Assembly: GCA_905234245.1 (NCBI GenBank)
Contig: CAJOGN010000022.1
Span: forward strand, 3,763-37,030
DNA from: an uncultured Lachnospiraceae bacterium
GTDB taxonomy: Bacteria; Bacillota; Clostridia; Lachnospirales; Lachnospiraceae
Reading direction: 5' to 3'
DNA: 33,268 bases
Shown: piece after piece, positions 31,343 to 33,268 of the stretch
Position numbering within the stretch: position 1 is the first letter of the stretch
How the letters are laid out: each line of letters begins with the position of its first letter
Made by a program: the position numbers and the translations under genes
The notes under the pieces: generated by a model
The model's input: the letters and a program-made list of their open reading frames with translations, nothing else
Told to the model about the DNA's origin: nothing
Databases searched by the model: none

Positions 31343-32191
31343 TTAAACCCCCGAGTATGCTGCAAAGCCACCGTCAATTGGAACTACAACGCCTGTTACA
31401 AATCCAGACATCTTAGGATTAACCAGATATAACAATGTTCCATTTATCTCCTCTGCCTCTCCAAAGCGTCCCATTGGTGTTGCGTTAAGAATCTTATTAC
31501 TACGTTCTGTAGGATTACCATCCTTATCAAATAACAAATCTCTATTCTGATTGGTTACGAAGAATCCTGGCGCTAAAGCATTAACTCTGATTCCAACCTT
31601 AGAGAAATGTACTGCAAGCCACTGAGTGAAGTTAGAGATTGCTGACTTTGCTCCTGAATATGCAGGTATCTTAGTAAGTGGTGTAAATGCATTCATAGAT
31701 GATACATTGATAACGCAGCAATCCTTGCGATTAATCATATCCTTGGCAAATACCTGTGTAGGTAGAAGTGTTCCAATGAAGTTAAGATTGAATACAAACT
31801 CGACTCCGCCCTGGTCTAAGTCAAAGAAGGATACAATGTCCTCCTTCTCGTCGTCACCTATTTCAAAATATTCATTGGTAGTATTAGCTCTTGCATTGTT
31901 GCCACCTGCTCCGTTAAGCAATATATCGCAAGGTCCCAAATCCTCTAATACAGCTGAATGCACTTCTTCAAGACTAGCCTTGTCAAGTACATTTGCCTTG
32001 TAGCCCTTGGCTATAAAGCCCTCGTCTTCAATCTCCTTAGCAGCCTTCTTCGCTGCCTCCTCGTTAAGATCAAGAAGGGCAACCTTAGCCCCCTGCTCTG
32101 CTAATGTCTTAGCGAACATTGAGCATAGCACTCCACCTGCTCCTGTTACAACTGCTACCTTACCATTAATATCAAGTCCAAAGTCCTGCAT
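31343..32191 (-). CDS. uxuB: SDR-type D-mannonate oxidoreductase (fructuronate reductase)
   Basis: A 282-residue short-chain dehydrogenase. Rossmann motif TGAGGVLCSMFA near residue 16, the ILLNGAGGNN strand, catalytic Ser in NVSSMNAF and YSGAKS (Tyr-x-x-x-Lys), and a C-terminal VVPIDGGFAAYSGV tail. It reduces D-fructuronate to D-mannonate with NAD(P)H. This SDR form replaces the long-chain UxuB of E. coli and corresponds to the B. subtilis YjmF type. Its ribosome site AAGGAGG overlaps the last codons of uxuA, 7 nt before the ATG, so translation is closely linked. The assignment rests on the family and the uxuA neighbour. Confidence 0.9.
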   Translation of the reverse strand: MQDFGLDINGKVAVVTGAGGVLCSMFAKTLAEQGAKVALLDLNEEAAKKAAKEIEDEGFIAKGYKANVLDKASLEEVHSAVLEDLGPCDILLNGAGGNNARANTTNEYFEIGDDEKEDIVSFFDLDQGGVEFVFNLNFIGTLLPTQVFAKDMINRKDCCVINVSSMNAFTPLTKIPAYSGAKSAISNFTQWLAVHFSKVGIRVNALAPGFFVTNQNRDLLFDKDGNPTERSNKILNATPMGRFGEAEEINGTLLYLVNPKMSGFVTGVVVPIDGGFAAYSGV

Positions 32192-32194
32192 TTT

Positions 32195-33250
32195 CTAATC
32201 CTCCTTACCTGCTTTAGTAACTGCTTCGAACAAACCATTAATATATGTTGCGCCTAGCGCTCTGTCATATAGTCCGTATCCTGCTCTTCCTGTCTCGCCC
32301 CATATCATTCTTCCATGATCTGGTCTTACATATCCATCAAAGCCTCCATCAACTAGAGCCTTGACAATCTCATACATATCAAGACTACCATCCTTGGACA
32401 AATGTCCTGACTCCTCGAAACCGTTATCTAACACCTTAACATTTCTTAGATGAGCAAAATGTATTCTTCCCATCTTAGAATATTTATAAGCCATCTTAAC
32501 AACATCATTCTTATTAGAACAACCAAGGGAACCTGTACAAAGCGTAATACCATGATGCTTGTCATCCTCAAGAGCAAGAAACCTGTCAAGATTCTTCTCA
32601 TCCGTTATTATTCTTGGAAGACCAAAGATACTCCAGCAAGGGTCATCCTCATGAATTGCCATATTAACATCACACTCACTAGCAACAGGAATTATCCTAT
32701 GTATAAAATACGCCAGGTTGTCCCACAGCTGATCCTCTGTCATCTCATTATACTCAGCTACAACCTGCGCTAACTCCTCTGGGGTATAGCTTGCATCCCA
32801 TCCTGGAAGTGTCAGGTCTGAATCAGACTTCAGAGGGTTAACCTTATCAACCTCCTCCTGATAATATACAAGTGATGTTGAGCCATCCTTGTTGACATGG
32901 TCAAGACTTGTTCTTGTCCAGTCGAATACAGGCATGAAATTATAGCAGATGCATTTGATTCCAGCCTTGGCTACTCTTCTTATGTTCTCACAATAATTAT
33001 CAATTAATTTGTCGCGAGTTGGCTTTCCTAGCTTAATGTCCTCGTGAACTGGAATAGATTCGATTACCTCATATGATAATCCCTTTTCCTTAACCAGCTT
33101 CGCCTGCTTGTCGATTGCCTCCTGGGGCCAGACCTCTCCAACTGGAACATCATATATTGCCGTTACAATAGAGTCCATGCCCGGGATTTGTGCAATGTTG
33201 TCGAGAGTTACTTTGTCGTCTTCTCCATACCACCTAAATGAAAGTTTCAT
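32195..33250 (-). CDS. uxuA: Mannonate dehydratase
   Basis: Metal-dependent lyase removing water from D-mannonate to give 2-keto-3-deoxygluconate. The 351-residue length is normal. TIM-barrel features of the xylose-isomerase-like fold are visible: N-terminal MKLSFRWYG, CYNFMPVFDWTRT, MAIHEDDP, LCTGSLG, HFAHLRNV and the late RPDHGRMIWGE, which carry the His, Asp, Cys and Glu ligands expected. A GGAAAGGAAG site about 8 nt before the ATG, just inside the window edge, shows the gene is complete. It is the first gene seen of the leftward uxuA-uxuB-(uxaC)-kdgA cluster; any promoter lies beyond the window. Confidence 0.96.
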   Translation of the reverse strand: MKLSFRWYGEDDKVTLDNIAQIPGMDSIVTAIYDVPVGEVWPQEAIDKQAKLVKEKGLSYEVIESIPVHEDIKLGKPTRDKLIDNYCENIRRVAKAGIKCICYNFMPVFDWTRTSLDHVNKDGSTSLVYYQEEVDKVNPLKSDSDLTLPGWDASYTPEELAQVVAEYNEMTEDQLWDNLAYFIHRIIPVASECDVNMAIHEDDPCWSIFGLPRIITDEKNLDRFLALEDDKHHGITLCTGSLGCSNKNDVVKMAYKYSKMGRIHFAHLRNVKVLDNGFEESGHLSKDGSLDMYEIVKALVDGGFDGYVRPDHGRMIWGETGRAGYGLYDRALGATYINGLFEAVTKAGKED

Positions 33251-33268
33251 AATTGGCTTCCTTTCCTT

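Overview
This is a 33.3-kb AT-rich bacterial chromosomal segment. The gene content suggests a motile, anaerobic Firmicute of the Lachnospiraceae type (Lachnospira, Butyrivibrio or Roseburia relatives); this is inference from gene content and not a species call. Pointers are strong AGGAGG ribosome sites, a pth-mfd-PrsA-like order, a diaminopimelate dehydrogenase, an LTA-synthase family enzyme, a CmpB-type membrane protein, an MCP, a FliD-like protein behind a sigma-28-like promoter, and a hexuronate (pectin) catabolic cluster with an SDR-type fructuronate reductase. I see no prophage, insertion sequence, CRISPR array, rRNA or tRNA.

Layout. 1-1.4 kb: an HD-GYP cyclic-di-GMP phosphodiesterase on +, ending in a long hairpin shared with convergent murA. 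1.4-11.1 kb (all -): pth, mfd, a PrsA/SurA-like lipoprotein, then the two halves of a heterodimeric ABC exporter, then murA with its own promoter. The second exporter gene is split by a frameshift. 11.2-12.5 kb (+): an orphan FliD-like gene. 12.6-16.3 kb (-): a YhaO/YhaN (SbcD/SbcC-like) pair. 16.5-18.9 kb (+): a CmpB-family membrane protein and a chemoreceptor. 19.0-23.6 kb (-): an LTA-synthase-like enzyme, a TrpB2-type tryptophan synthase beta chain, and ddh. 23.7-26.2 kb (+): an 853-residue anchored extracytoplasmic protein of unknown function, transcribed divergently from the LTA-synthase-like gene. 26.3-28.8 kb (-): cardiolipin synthase and an AEC-family permease. 28.8-29.1 kb: an intergenic gap with a complete promoter and terminator on +, possibly a ~140-nt RNA. 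29.1-33.25 kb (-): uxuA, uxuB (SDR type), a frameshifted uxaC and kdgA, with a cluster of palindromic repeats between uxuB and uxaC.

How it fits together. Many products serve the envelope: MurA, Ddh (meso-DAP), LtaS-like, Cls, the exporter and its lipoprotein. The uronate genes would turn fructuronate/mannonate into KDG and split KDPG to pyruvate and glyceraldehyde-3-phosphate; KDG kinase is not in the window. The upstream isomerase, UxaC, is broken here.

The main surprises are: two independent +1-class frame breaks, each explicable as a deletion between short direct repeats; an isolated FliD-like gene with a sigma-28-type promoter; an SbcC-like ATPase whose coiled coil carries a transmembrane hairpin and no zinc hook; a possible intergenic small RNA; and a repeat array of hairpins that share a GAA loop.
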